Of a stretch of DNA of 64,000 nt, positions 44,516 through 53,645 are shown piece by piece (positions within the stretch are counted from its first letter, which is position 1; each line of letters starts with the position of its first letter). The notes under the pieces are model-generated. The model was not told the DNA's origin. It saw only the letters and a program-made list of their open reading frames with translations, and made no database searches. A program made the translations under genes and the position numbers. This DNA comes from Pedobacter sp. Leaf194. Lineage in GTDB: Bacteria; Bacteroidota; Bacteroidia; Sphingobacteriales; Sphingobacteriaceae. Location: positions 124,001-188,000 of the forward strand of contig NZ_LMPU01000010.1 of the NCBI RefSeq assembly GCF_001423945.1. Reading direction: 5' to 3'.

Positions 44516-46156
44516 TTATGTCATATACTTCCCAACAATAGGCATTCTTCTACCCATGCCGAAAGCTTTTGGCGAAACCCTTAAAATAGGCGGTGTTTGA
44601 TAGCGTTTAAATTCGGCAATATTTACCATCTTCAAAATTCTTTTCACTAAAGTTTCGTCGAAACCTTTTGCCGTTAAAGCGGCAGAGCCTTGTTTTAATT
44701 CAATATGCTCATATAATATTTTGTCCAAAACGTCGTATTCCGGTAGCGAATCAGAATCTTTCTGGTCTGGCCTTAGCTCAGCAGATGGCGGCTTTACAAT
44801 TGTATTGACCGGAATAATTTCGCGTTCTTTATTGATGTATTTCGCCAGCGCAAAAACCTGCGTTTTGTAAACGTCGCCGATTACGCCAATTGCGCCACAC
44901 ATATCGCCGTAGAGCGTACCGTAACCAACTGCACACTCGCTTTTGTTTGATGTGTTAAGTAAAATGTATCCAAACTTATTGCTCATTGCCATAACAACTG
45001 TACCGCGTATTCTGGCTTGGATGTTTTCTTCGGTAAGGTTAAACGGAATGCCTTTAAAAGCCGGAGCAAGCATACTGTCGAAAGCCTCAGCGGCGTCCTT
45101 GATGGGAACAATTTCATGCATACAGCCTATGTTTTTCACTAAATCCAAAGCATCCTGAATGGAGTGGTCAGACGAAAACTTAGAGGGCATTAAAACTGCC
45201 ATAACGTTTTCTGCGCCTAAAGCGCTGCAGGCAAGAGCGCAAACAACGGCAGAATCTATTCCTCCAGACAAGCCAAGAACGGCTTTAGTAAATCCAGATT
45301 TCTGGAAATAATCACGAATGCCGAGAATTAAAGCATCGTGAATTTGTTCGATATCGGTTAATCGCTCGGCTTGCGGATATTTATTTTTAACATTCTCTAC
45401 CTCTGTCAGGTCGAAAACCTGCAAGTCTTCCTCGAAATATTTCATTTCAGCTTTCAAAGCTCCCTCTGCATCAAAAACCAGGCTGCCACCATCAAAAATT
45501 ATTTCCGTTTGCGCACCTATTTGGTTTACATAAAAAACAGGCAGGTTATACTTTTTTGCATTATCAGAAAGCACTTTTATCCGTTCATCATCATGCGTAT
45601 AAGAAAAAGGCGACGCTGCAATATTTATCATTAAATCCGGCTGTTCCTTAATCAAAACATCCATCGGGTTTGAAACATATAATGGATTATCATTGATGTT
45701 CCAAAGGTCTTCGCAAATGGTTAAAGCAATTTTTTTCCCTTTGAAATCTATGCAACTGAATGTTGTAGAAGGTTCGAAATACCGGTATTCATCAAACACA
45801 TCATAGGTGGGCAGCAGCGCTTTCTTTGTTATCGCCTTAACCTCGCCATCTTCGATAAAATATGCTGCATTAAACAAATCCTTGCCTTGTAAAATATCGT
45901 TTTTAACAGGCAAACCGATAATACAGGCGATGCCTTTACAGTTCTTCGCAATCTCCAGGGCTGCAAGTTCGCAGAGCGAAATAAACTCATCAAACTCTAA
46001 AAAATCGCGGGGCGGATAGCCACATACCGCAAGTTCGGCAAAAACGACAAGTTCGGCACCTTTGCTTTTAGCCAATTGGATGTTGTTAATTATCTTCTTT
46101 GTATTGGCTTCGAAATTACCAATATGATAGTTGAGTTGTGCCAGCGCTATTTTCAT
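44516..46156 (-). CDS. nadE: Glutamine-dependent NAD+ synthetase
   Basis: 546 residues with two domains. Residues 1-260 are a carbon-nitrogen hydrolase that releases ammonia from glutamine (FAELAVCGYPPRDF with the catalytic Glu, KALLPTYDVFDEYRYF with Lys, TICEDLWN with Cys). Residues 285-546 are the NAD synthase domain with the PP-loop LGLSGGIDSAVVCALA. Final step of NAD synthesis. Confidence 0.97.
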   Translation of the reverse strand: MKIALAQLNYHIGNFEANTKKIINNIQLAKSKGAELVVFAELAVCGYPPRDFLEFDEFISLCELAALEIAKNCKGIACIIGLPVKNDILQGKDLFNAAYFIEDGEVKAITKKALLPTYDVFDEYRYFEPSTTFSCIDFKGKKIALTICEDLWNINDNPLYVSNPMDVLIKEQPDLMINIAASPFSYTHDDERIKVLSDNAKKYNLPVFYVNQIGAQTEIIFDGGSLVFDAEGALKAEMKYFEEDLQVFDLTEVENVKNKYPQAERLTDIEQIHDALILGIRDYFQKSGFTKAVLGLSGGIDSAVVCALACSALGAENVMAVLMPSKFSSDHSIQDALDLVKNIGCMHEIVPIKDAAEAFDSMLAPAFKGIPFNLTEENIQARIRGTVVMAMSNKFGYILLNTSNKSECAVGYGTLYGDMCGAIGVIGDVYKTQVFALAKYINKEREIIPVNTIVKPPSAELRPDQKDSDSLPEYDVLDKILYEHIELKQGSAALTAKGFDETLVKRILKMVNIAEFKRYQTPPILRVSPKAFGMGRRMPIVGKYMT

Positions 46157-46194
46157 TATTGCGTTTGTATAAGTTAAGGTACCAGATTATCCGA

Positions 46195-46869
46195 CTAAAA
46201 AAACAAGCCGAAATTGAGTGCCAGGTAATGATTTTTGGTATCCCTCGAAGAGTCTTTTACGATATTGGTAAAACCATTGTTAAACGTGATGCCCGCGAGG
46301 ATACTCGTATTGCCTGAAATGTCAAATTCGCCCCCACCACCGATGATTAGTCCGGCCCGGTAGAACCTTGTCCAGTCTGAAATATTTTGGTTGTCACCTA
46401 CTTGAGAACCATTTCTGGAAGCATTTTGTTTTGCGCTAATGTTAAATCCGTTGGATAATCCAAACTGCCCATACCAACGCCTGCCATCATTTTTGAGGGT
46501 TTTAAGTTTTATGGTTAACGGCAACTCAATGTACTGTAATTTATATCTCAAATCGTAAGCAACTGGTGTTCCTGTACCGCTCAAAGAATGATAAGGCATT
46601 ACATTTAGCTCGGTACTTTTGCCGTTAATTGTAGTAATGGTTAAGGCGGTAGAAAAACTATAGTTGGGCGCAAAATTAAAGTCACCCATCAAACCATAAG
46701 AAAATCCTAAGCCAAGGCCTTCAGTTTTACCTTGCTCGGGCTTTATCCAACCAACCGTTGGTGTAGCCGTTAAACCCAATCTAAATCCAAAACCCTGACC
46801 AGCGAAATTTTGCGCAAAAACTGCCGTGGCTAAAAAGGAGAAAATTAAAATTGCTGTTATTTTTTTCAT
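46195..46869 (-). CDS. Porin-family outer-membrane beta-barrel protein
   Basis: 224 residues, signal peptide ending TAVFAQ, then an eight-strand-type barrel with FGFRLGLTATPTVGWIKPEQ and a terminal aromatic strand (YLALNFGLFF). Same class as the OmpW/PorT-like small barrels of Bacteroidetes. Head-to-head with gldB with only 27 bases between the starts. Confidence 0.82.
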   Translation of the reverse strand: MKKITAILIFSFLATAVFAQNFAGQGFGFRLGLTATPTVGWIKPEQGKTEGLGLGFSYGLMGDFNFAPNYSFSTALTITTINGKSTELNVMPYHSLSGTGTPVAYDLRYKLQYIELPLTIKLKTLKNDGRRWYGQFGLSNGFNISAKQNASRNGSQVGDNQNISDWTRFYRAGLIIGGGGEFDISGNTSILAGITFNNGFTNIVKDSSRDTKNHYLALNFGLFF

Positions 46870-46882
46870 AGGTATGTCTTAT

Positions 46883-46890
46883 TATATTTG
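46883..46890 (+). promoter_or_regulatory. -7 element (TATATTTG) of gldB
   Basis: Exact TAnnTTTG with its G only 7 bases before the gldB ATG, so the mRNA would be almost leaderless. Confidence 0.4.
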
Positions 46891-46896
46891 TTATAA

Positions 46897-47931
46897 ATGA
46901 AGTATAACGTAAAACACAAGCAAATCTATCTAATTTTTCTGTTTGCATTGATATTTATTTCTTGTAAACGCAGCAGCAGACCCGACGTAAGTGATGTTAA
47001 GGTCGACATTAAAATAGAACGATTTGATACCGAACTGCTTGCCCGAAAAGGTAAAAACATTGAGCAAACCAGCAATTTACTTGCAAAAAAATATGGCGTG
47101 TTTTACGATGATTACATTCACAAAATGGTTGGAACGCCAGAATACACAAATGATGAAATCATTAACACCTTATATAAAGACCAGGCTTACAATGATTTAA
47201 TGAAGGAAGTTGATAGTATTTACCCAAACCTGAAAGTGCAGGAAAGGGATTTAACAGAAACTTTTAAATACATTAAATATTATTATCCGAAGGCTTCCAT
47301 CCCTCGTTTTATTACGTTTGTTTCGGGGTTTTCCTATCCAACGCCTATCGGAGATGGCTATCTCGGCATTGGTTTAGATACTTTTTTGGGTAAGGATAGC
47401 AAATTTTATCGCGGCATTGTGGAAAGTGTTCCACTGTATATGTCGAGGCGCTTTACGCCAGAAAATATTGTTCCGAGAGTGGCAGAAACTTTTGCACATG
47501 AGGAACTTTTTCCAGAGCCTGATGCAAACCGCACATTGCTGTCTAAAATGATTTTTCAGGGAAAAATTCTTTATTTTCTGGACCAGGTATTGCCCGAAAA
47601 TGTTGCAGATTCTACGAAAATTGGATACACAACAGATCAATTAGGCTGGGCGCAAAATTTCGAACCCGATATTTGGGCTTATTTTCTTGAAAACAACAAT
47701 CTTTATGAAACAGATTACCAGAAAATACAGGTTTACCTTTCTGATGGTCCATTTACACCTGGCCTTGGTGATAACCGGGAATCTGCACCGAAGCTTGGCG
47801 TTTGGACAGGCTGGCAGATTGTGAGAAAATACATGAAAGAAAACCCAAAAGTAACACTGCAGCACCTGATGGCGGATAATGACGCCCAAAAAATTTTGAA
47901 CGAATCTAAATACAAGCCTAAAAGAAAGTAA
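46897..47931 (+). CDS. gldB: Gliding-motility-type lipoprotein GldB
   Basis: 344 residues. Lipoprotein signal with lipobox FISC (MKYNVKHKQIYLIFLFALIF). The rest matches the GldB pattern: VDIKIERFDTELLARKGKNI, PRFITFVSGFSYPTPIGDGY, LGIGLDTFLGKDSKFY and WTGWQIVRKYMKENP. GldB is needed for gliding in Flavobacterium but occurs in non-gliders too. gldC, usually next to it in flavobacteria, is not here; a patatin gene follows. Confidence 0.93.
   Translation: MKYNVKHKQIYLIFLFALIFISCKRSSRPDVSDVKVDIKIERFDTELLARKGKNIEQTSNLLAKKYGVFYDDYIHKMVGTPEYTNDEIINTLYKDQAYNDLMKEVDSIYPNLKVQERDLTETFKYIKYYYPKASIPRFITFVSGFSYPTPIGDGYLGIGLDTFLGKDSKFYRGIVESVPLYMSRRFTPENIVPRVAETFAHEELFPEPDANRTLLSKMIFQGKILYFLDQVLPENVADSTKIGYTTDQLGWAQNFEPDIWAYFLENNNLYETDYQKIQVYLSDGPFTPGLGDNRESAPKLGVWTGWQIVRKYMKENPKVTLQHLMADNDAQKILNESKYKPKRK
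46921..46928 (-). promoter_or_regulatory. -7 element (TAGATTTG) for the porin gene inside gldB
   Basis: Exact TAnnTTTG on the minus strand within the first codons of gldB, 52 bases from the porin ATG. Confidence 0.4.
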
Positions 47932-48018
47932 TTTTAACTGCCAGCTTCCGATTGTAAATTATCGGTAAAAAGAACTATTAATTGAGGAATTTTGGAATAA
48001 AGTAATCAACCTTTACAC

Positions 48019-48789
48019 ATGAAAGTTGGCATTGTATTATCTGGAGGAGGAATAAGAGGAATTGCACACCTGGGCGTTTTAAAGGCATTCAGCAATTTAG
48101 GCATTACGTTTAGTCACATCAGTGGTACGAGCGCAGGTGCAATAGCAGGCGCTTTTTTTGCGGCAGGTATCGACCCGGAGGAAGGTTTAAGCATCTTTTT
48201 GAAAACAAAACTTTGGCGTTTTGTCCGCCCTGCAGTTGGTTCGCTGGGGTTAATTAATATCGAAAACACTTCCGTGATTTTAAAGGAGTACTTTCCAGAA
48301 AATACGATTGAGAAATTAAAGATTCCCCTCACCATTGCGGCGGTTAATTTTAGCGAAGGCAGATTGGTTTATTTTACAAAAGGACCGTTAATTCGTGCTA
48401 TTCACGCGTCTAGTTGCATACCTGGTATTTTTAAACCTATAATGATTGATGGCCAAATGTATGTTGATGGCGGAATTCTGAATAATTTCCCGGTAGAGCC
48501 TTTGATGAAAGAATGCGATTTTATAATTGGTTCATCTTGCAACCACTTAAAACCTGTTGATAAAATAACAGGAATAACCAACCTGATGGGTCGTGCCGGG
48601 ATTATGTCGATCAATCATGATATGGAACGGAAAGCAAAATTTTGCGACGTAATGATTGAGCCGAAAGGCTTAGGCGCCATAAGTACCTTTGATATGAAAC
48701 GGGCCGAAGATATTTACTGGCTGGCACACGAGGAAGCGCTGCTCACCATAAGAAATAACCCTACGATTTCAGAGTTGATAACCAGGTAA
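48019..48789 (+). CDS. Patatin-like phospholipase
   Basis: 256 residues. Lipid acyl hydrolase with the oxyanion hole GGGIRG (9-14), nucleophile elbow GTSAG (Ser38) and catalytic Asp150 in VDGGILNNFP. No signal peptide, so cytoplasmic or injected via another route; acts on membrane lipids. Converges with comB, 15 bases apart. Confidence 0.93.
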   Translation: MKVGIVLSGGGIRGIAHLGVLKAFSNLGITFSHISGTSAGAIAGAFFAAGIDPEEGLSIFLKTKLWRFVRPAVGSLGLINIENTSVILKEYFPENTIEKLKIPLTIAAVNFSEGRLVYFTKGPLIRAIHASSCIPGIFKPIMIDGQMYVDGGILNNFPVEPLMKECDFIIGSSCNHLKPVDKITGITNLMGRAGIMSINHDMERKAKFCDVMIEPKGLGAISTFDMKRAEDIYWLAHEEALLTIRNNPTISELITR

Positions 48790-48803
48790 GGCTTTTTATC
48801 AGG

Positions 48804-49532
48804 CTAGAGATAAAGCCATGATTTAAGTGCAACCAATCGTTCACCCTCTAAAACCGGAATTGCCGTACAGACATTTAATTGAAGGCAGAAAACTACGTCT
48901 TCTTCAATGTTTAGCTGTGCCAAACGATGACTGTGTGAAGATTTATGCAAATACTGTCGCAAATCGCTTTTTGCAATGGCATACAAATCTTCAGCAGCCA
49001 CGCTGGAATCATCGAAATGTTCGAAGTTTTTACGCAGCTTATTTACAACAGCTCCGGCAAACAAGGTATCTTCCAAATTAAACTGATCTTTCCAGCCGGC
49101 ACACAAAAGCAAAACATTTTTGTTCTGCAGGGAAAGGTAATCGCAAAGCGAATCAAGATTTAAAAAAGAACCGATTACAACCTGGAATGCTCTTTTATTG
49201 GCTAAATGTAAAGCCTTGGTACCATTGGTTGTGGTTAACACAACAGTTTTTCCGTTTACTTTCTCTTTGGTATAAGAGAACGGGGAGTTACCAAAATCAT
49301 ATCCGGCAACAACTTCACCATTCCTTTCTGCGGCAAGTAAATAACCTTTATCTGCGTAGTTGAGGCAATCTTCTACATTAGCAACAGGTATTATCGCTTC
49401 TGCGCCATTATCTATACCATACGTTATTGATGAAGTTGCCCTTAAAATATCTATTACAACAACAATACTTTCTTCAATATCGTATAAATCAATCAGCGCC
49501 GGGGTTAAACAAACTTCTATTTTTTTTGACAC
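48804..49532 (-). CDS. comB: 2-phosphosulfolactate phosphatase (ComB family)
   Basis: 242 residues. Typical ComB sequence: VVIDILRATSSITYGIDNGA, LLAAERNGEVVAGYDFGNSP and TTTNGTKALH, with LLCAGWKDQFNLEDTLFAGA. In methanogens it makes sulfolactate for coenzyme M; in bacteria its product would be sulfolactate, with unknown fate here. No other coenzyme-M or sulfolactate gene is adjacent. Confidence 0.9.
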   Translation of the reverse strand: MSKKIEVCLTPALIDLYDIEESIVVVIDILRATSSITYGIDNGAEAIIPVANVEDCLNYADKGYLLAAERNGEVVAGYDFGNSPFSYTKEKVNGKTVVLTTTNGTKALHLANKRAFQVVIGSFLNLDSLCDYLSLQNKNVLLLCAGWKDQFNLEDTLFAGAVVNKLRKNFEHFDDSSVAAEDLYAIAKSDLRQYLHKSSHSHRLAQLNIEEDVVFCLQLNVCTAIPVLEGERLVALKSWLYL

Positions 49533-49614
49533 GAGGAAACGGTTAACGGTTAAAACTCAAAAGCAAAAAGCATTAGTTATACTAAAGAAGCTAAAAGCCA
49601 AAGCATTAACATTA

Positions 49615-50694
49615 TTATTTGTAAAAAGGAAACTTAACTACTTTAGCTTTTATTGGCGTATTACGGATATTGATGAAAATTTCCGTGCCTTCTTTAGAAA
49701 ATTCTTTTGCAACATAGCCCATTCCTATCGCTTTCTGCAAGGATGGTGCCTGTGTACCCGATGTAACTTTGCCGATTATGCTTCCTTCCGCATCAGCAAT
49801 TTCGTAATCGTGGCGTGGAATACCTCTGTCAATCATTTCAAAACCAACAAGTTTTTTTTGAATACCAGCTTCCTTTTCCGCCAATAGGTTTTCTGAGTTT
49901 GTAAATGGCTTCGAAAACTTTGTAATCCATCCCAATCCGGCTTCAATTGGCGAAGTGCTATCATCGATATCATTTCCATATAAGCAGAAACCCATTTCTA
50001 AACGTAAAGTATCGCGGGCACCCAAACCAATCGGTTTTATGTTGAAAGGTTTTCCGGCTTCAAAAATCGCATCCCAAATTTTATCAGCATGTTCATTGTC
50101 GAAGTAAATTTCAAACCCGCCGGCGCCGGTATAACCAGTCGCAGAAATTACCACATTATCAACTCCGGCAAAGGTACCTTTAACGAAGGTGTAATATTCC
50201 ATCGACGCTAAGTCAACATCAGTTAAGGTTTGCAACGCATCGGCCGCTTTTGGGCCCTGAATAGCCAGTAAAGAAGTTCTGTCAGAGATGTTGTGCATCT
50301 CAACGCCTTTATCATTAAATTGTGTAATCCAGTTCCAATCCTTATCAATGTTCGATGCATTTACAACCAGCATGTAGCTTTTCTCATCGATGCGATAAAC
50401 TAAGAGGTCATCCACAATGCCGCCATCTTTATTTGGAAGGCAAGAATACTGAACCTTTCCATCATAAAGCTTCGAGGCATCGTTGCTGGTAACGCGTTGA
50501 ATTAGATCAAGCGCATTTTCGCCCTTTAAAATAAATTCACCCATATGACTAACGTCAAAAACACCAACTCCATTGCGAACAGTTGCGTGTTCGGCATTTA
50601 TACCTTCGTAAGTTACGGGCATATTATAGCCTGCAAATGGAACCATTTTGGCGCCTAAAGCGATGTGTTTTTCTGTTAATGCGGTGTTTTTCAT
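49615..50694 (-). CDS. gcvT: Aminomethyltransferase (glycine cleavage T protein)
   Basis: 359 residues. Transfers the methylene group of glycine from the H protein to tetrahydrofolate. Visible: [26 protein letters not shown], and [16 protein letters not shown] with the catalytic Asp, plus the C-terminal [17 protein letters not shown]. gcvP and gcvH are elsewhere; Lpd, its E3 partner, is at 20659-22065. Confidence 0.97.
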   Translation of the reverse strand: MKNTALTEKHIALGAKMVPFAGYNMPVTYEGINAEHATVRNGVGVFDVSHMGEFILKGENALDLIQRVTSNDASKLYDGKVQYSCLPNKDGGIVDDLLVYRIDEKSYMLVVNASNIDKDWNWITQFNDKGVEMHNISDRTSLLAIQGPKAADALQTLTDVDLASMEYYTFVKGTFAGVDNVVISATGYTGAGGFEIYFDNEHADKIWDAIFEAGKPFNIKPIGLGARDTLRLEMGFCLYGNDIDDSTSPIEAGLGWITKFSKPFTNSENLLAEKEAGIQKKLVGFEMIDRGIPRHDYEIADAEGSIIGKVTSGTQAPSLQKAIGMGYVAKEFSKEGTEIFINIRNTPIKAKVVKFPFYK

Positions 50695-50713
50695 ACAATC
50701 TAATTCTTGCGGG

Positions 50714-50721
50714 CAAAACTA
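50714..50721 (-). promoter_or_regulatory. -7 element (TAGTTTTG) of gcvT
   Basis: Exact TAnnTTTG, 20 bases upstream of the gcvT ATG on the minus strand. Confidence 0.5.
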
Positions 50722-50804
50722 CTAAGAAAAAGGCTGAATATGTAAGAACTGCGAAATTTTGGCAGATAATTTGGCTTATTGTATTTTAAGCCCGGTTTGG
50801 AAGA

Positions 50805-52007
50805 CTATACTTTTATCAATTCATTATAAATATTTAACATCTTCGAGGATATTAAATTAACACCGTGATCATTTTCGACGGTTTTCCTGGCATTTTCGCC
50901 AATTTCCATCCAGCGCTTCGGGTTAATTATACATTGAAGGATGGAACGGTAAAATTCATCAGCAGAATCTGCAATTAAAATATCGTAACCATGCCTGCAA
51001 TTAATGCCTTCTGCGGCTGTAGTTGTTGCAATGATACATTTTTGCATGGCCATTCCCTCAATAATTTTCACCCGCATACCAGTTCCTGAAATCAAGGGAA
51101 CAATCATAATCGCCTTAGAATTCATGAATTCAACAGCATCAAAAACCTCTCCTTCAACAATTAAATTATCAGAATCGTATTCAAAAAAATGTTTTTGCAT
51201 GTTTTTACCGGCGATGTAAAAACGTAAATCCTTGTTTAGCTTCTCGATATCCGGCCATATATCGTCAAGAAACCACTCCAATCCCTCCTGGTTTGGCCGC
51301 CAATCCATAGCGCCCAAATGAAATAAGGTTGGAAAGCTTGTTTTACTTTTATCAACCTTGTATTTCGATATGTCAATCGCCACCGGAAAAACGCTCATCG
51401 GAATTTCACAGCCGAACTTTATTATGCTCTGCCTATCTGGCTCGCTGATTGCAAAAATATGATGAAAGCGATTGATTTGTTCAGTTTCGTAAGCCTTTAA
51501 GCGTTGGGCCAAAAAGGCCAAATATTTTCTTCTGATAAGGAAACGTTCCGAGTAAGAGCGTCGTTCCCACATGGTAAACTCGATGTTATGGGCCCTGTAA
51601 ATTAACTTCGCATTACTATTTGCCTTAACCACATCTATATATGGCACAACAAAAAGCCCTTCAAACTGAATAATGTCAAAAGTGCGCTCACGCAAAATAT
51701 TTTCCAACTGCCTGGCCGCATCTTCTGTATAGTATCTGGAAACGTTGTAAGATTCGTTGGTGAAAATATTGAAAAATGCGGACCACATGTTAACTTCAGT
51801 ATCAATATCTTCAGTAAAGGTTTTCACTTTTTCAAACACCGGATCAGAGATTTCCTCCAAATCAAGGCGGGCATTTACAGGGTTTAAACTGAACAAAGTG
51901 ATGTCTGCGCCAAGTTGCAGCAAGCCTTTCATGGTGTTGTAAACCACAATCGGGTAACCACTATTTGGCGGGAAGGGAATCCGCTTAGTAATTAACAGAA
52001 TTTTCAC
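50805..52007 (-). CDS. Glycosyltransferase family 4-like protein
   Basis: About 400 residues. GT-B fold: N-terminal KILLITKRIPFPPNSGYP with the first Rossmann domain, C-terminal domain with FHLGAMDWRPNQEGLEWFLD and the donor-site region VPLISGTGMRVKIIEGMAMQ. Transfers a sugar from a nucleotide donor, acceptor unknown. Start is probably GTG at 52007; TTG at 52025 is also in frame and would sit 4 bases from the rnhB stop. No cluster of sugar genes around it. Confidence 0.88.
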   Translation of the reverse strand: MKILLITKRIPFPPNSGYPIVVYNTMKGLLQLGADITLFSLNPVNARLDLEEISDPVFEKVKTFTEDIDTEVNMWSAFFNIFTNESYNVSRYYTEDAARQLENILRERTFDIIQFEGLFVVPYIDVVKANSNAKLIYRAHNIEFTMWERRSYSERFLIRRKYLAFLAQRLKAYETEQINRFHHIFAISEPDRQSIIKFGCEIPMSVFPVAIDISKYKVDKSKTSFPTLFHLGAMDWRPNQEGLEWFLDDIWPDIEKLNKDLRFYIAGKNMQKHFFEYDSDNLIVEGEVFDAVEFMNSKAIMIVPLISGTGMRVKIIEGMAMQKCIIATTTAAEGINCRHGYDILIADSADEFYRSILQCIINPKRWMEIGENARKTVENDHGVNLISSKMLNIYNELIKV

Positions 52008-52028
52008 AATGTTGTGAAAATACAAAAT

Positions 52029-52637
52029 TTAGACTGCTTTCGAAAACAATTCGAGCTGCGGATCGGTAACATTAAAAGTTTTTCTGTGAAAGGGCGACAA
52101 GCCAATTTCTATTACCGCTTTGCGGTGTGCAATAGTTGGGTAACCTTTATTTTGCTGCCAGTTATAATGTGGATAATCGTTGTGAAGGTTTGCCATGTAC
52201 TCATCGCGATGTGTTTTCGCTAATATCGAAGCCGCAGCAATATTTAAGTATTTCCCATCACCCTTAATAATGCAACTGTGTGGAATTTGAGGATAAGCTT
52301 TGAAACGATTGCCATCAATAACAAGATATTGAGGTTGGGTGTGAAGTTTCTCAATTGCCCTATGCATGGCAAGGAATGACGCATTGAGGATGTTTATTTC
52401 ATCTATTTCTTCGTGATCACATGACGCAACCGCCCAGGCCAATGCTTCCCTTTCAATTACCGGCCGCAGTAAATCTCTTTGCTCATGCGATAACTGCTTG
52501 GAATCATTTAAGCCCTCTAGAAAAAAACCTTTTGGCAAAATTACCGCAGCGGCAAAAACAGGGCCGGCCAGGCAGCCTCGTCCAGCTTCATCACAGCCAG
52601 CTTCTAAAAAATCTTCCTGATAACAGTTTAACAACAT
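52029..52637 (-). CDS. rnhB: Ribonuclease HII
   Basis: 202 residues. Removes RNA from RNA-DNA hybrids and misincorporated ribonucleotides. Active-site acids are visible in [13 protein letters not shown] (Asp16, Glu17), LVIDGNRF and [15 protein letters not shown], with [17 protein letters not shown]. Followed by the GT4 gene in the same operon. Exact -7 element at 52643-52650 leaves almost no leader. Confidence 0.96.
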   Translation of the reverse strand: MLLNCYQEDFLEAGCDEAGRGCLAGPVFAAAVILPKGFFLEGLNDSKQLSHEQRDLLRPVIEREALAWAVASCDHEEIDEINILNASFLAMHRAIEKLHTQPQYLVIDGNRFKAYPQIPHSCIIKGDGKYLNIAAASILAKTHRDEYMANLHNDYPHYNWQQNKGYPTIAHRKAVIEIGLSPFHRKTFNVTDPQLELFSKAV

Positions 52638-52642
52638 CGATG

Positions 52643-52650
52643 CAAATTTA
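52643..52650 (-). promoter_or_regulatory. -7 element (TAAATTTG) of rnhB
   Basis: Exact TAnnTTTG whose G is 6 bases from the A of the rnhB ATG: a leaderless mRNA is possible. Confidence 0.35.
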
Positions 52651-52715
52651 ATTATAAACGGCTAAATTTTGGTAAACGGATGCGGATTAAGTAAATTAGT
52701 TTTAAACAATTAACC

Positions 52716-53063
52716 ATGCCTTTTAACAGCCAACTGGCCAATCGAATTGCCGAAAAACTAATAGATCTACCAGATGTTGAAGAAAAAATCATGTTCAGCG
52801 GATTGGTTTTTATGGTTGCTGGCAAAATGTGTATCGGCGTTATGAAAGATAAGATTATGCTGAGGGTTGACCCCGAATGCCTTAATTTATTGAATGATAA
52901 AGATGGTTGGGAACAAATGAAAATGGGTACTAAGCAAATGAATGGCTATATTTTGGTTTCGGAAGACGTTGTTAACCAAAATAAAGAGTTAGATTACTGG
53001 CTAAACCTCGCTTTGGCATTTAATCCTTTCGCTAAAGCCGCTAAAAAGAAAATTAAAAAATAG
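52716..53063 (+). CDS. TfoX/Sxy N-terminal-domain protein
   Basis: 115 residues of the TfoX_N fold: LANRIAEKLIDLPDVEEKIM, FSGLVFMVAGKMCIGVMKDK, LMLRVDP-like (KIMLRVDPEC) and MNGYILVSED. The C-terminal is Lys-rich. Full TfoX/Sxy regulates competence in gamma-proteobacteria; this short form lacks the C-terminal domain and its role is unknown. The next gene starts 3 bases later. Confidence 0.86.
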   Translation: MPFNSQLANRIAEKLIDLPDVEEKIMFSGLVFMVAGKMCIGVMKDKIMLRVDPECLNLLNDKDGWEQMKMGTKQMNGYILVSEDVVNQNKELDYWLNLALAFNPFAKAAKKKIKK

Positions 53064-53066
53064 AAG

Positions 53067-53645
53067 ATGCAAATAGTAACAAGATATTTCCAAATTATTT
53101 TTGGCTTGCTGTTTCTGCTAACAGAAATCCATCGAAATTACAAACTGCGAAATAAAGCCGAAAGGAAAAGTAATGGAGCAGACAAAAACAGCCTGACTAT
53201 TTTATGGGTAACCATTTGTGTAAGTATGTTTCTAGGTGGTTTTTCATCGCAGTTTACGAGTTTCGAAATTTTTAACTTACAACCATACCTCCGTTACACT
53301 GGGATGCTCGTGGCAATTACAGGGTTTATTTTGCGTTTTATTGCGATACAACAATTAGGAAAGGCATTTACAGTTGATGTGCAGATAGCAAGAAATCAAG
53401 ACTTAAAACAAGATGGACTGTATTCAATTGTCCGTCATCCATCTTATACCGGTGTTTTGCTTGCATTTTTAGGACTTGCAATTACGTTTTCGAACTGGTT
53501 AAGTTTAATAATAATTTGTGTGCCGATTTTTACAGCCTTTATTTACAGAATTTCTGTTGAAGAAAATGCTTTGCAGGGCGAGTTTGGAGACGATTATTTA
53601 AAATATATGGAGCGGACGAAGCGTTTAATTCCGTTTATCTATTAG
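53067..53645 (+). CDS. Isoprenylcysteine carboxyl methyltransferase-family membrane protein
   Basis: 192 residues, about five membrane helices. The C-terminal catalytic region is diagnostic: LKQDGLYSIVRHPSYTGVLL with the SAM-binding RHPSYTG and then RISVEENALQGEFGDDYLKY. In bacteria these methylate diverse lipid or small substrates; the substrate here is unknown. Operon with the TfoX_N gene; convergent with 53646-54785, whose stop is immediately adjacent. Confidence 0.88.
   Translation: MQIVTRYFQIIFGLLFLLTEIHRNYKLRNKAERKSNGADKNSLTILWVTICVSMFLGGFSSQFTSFEIFNLQPYLRYTGMLVAITGFILRFIAIQQLGKAFTVDVQIARNQDLKQDGLYSIVRHPSYTGVLLAFLGLAITFSNWLSLIIICVPIFTAFIYRISVEENALQGEFGDDYLKYMERTKRLIPFIY

Noticed and set aside
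47932..48018. gldC expected next to gldB
   Set aside because: Only 87 bases lie before the patatin gene and no gldC-like frame is present.
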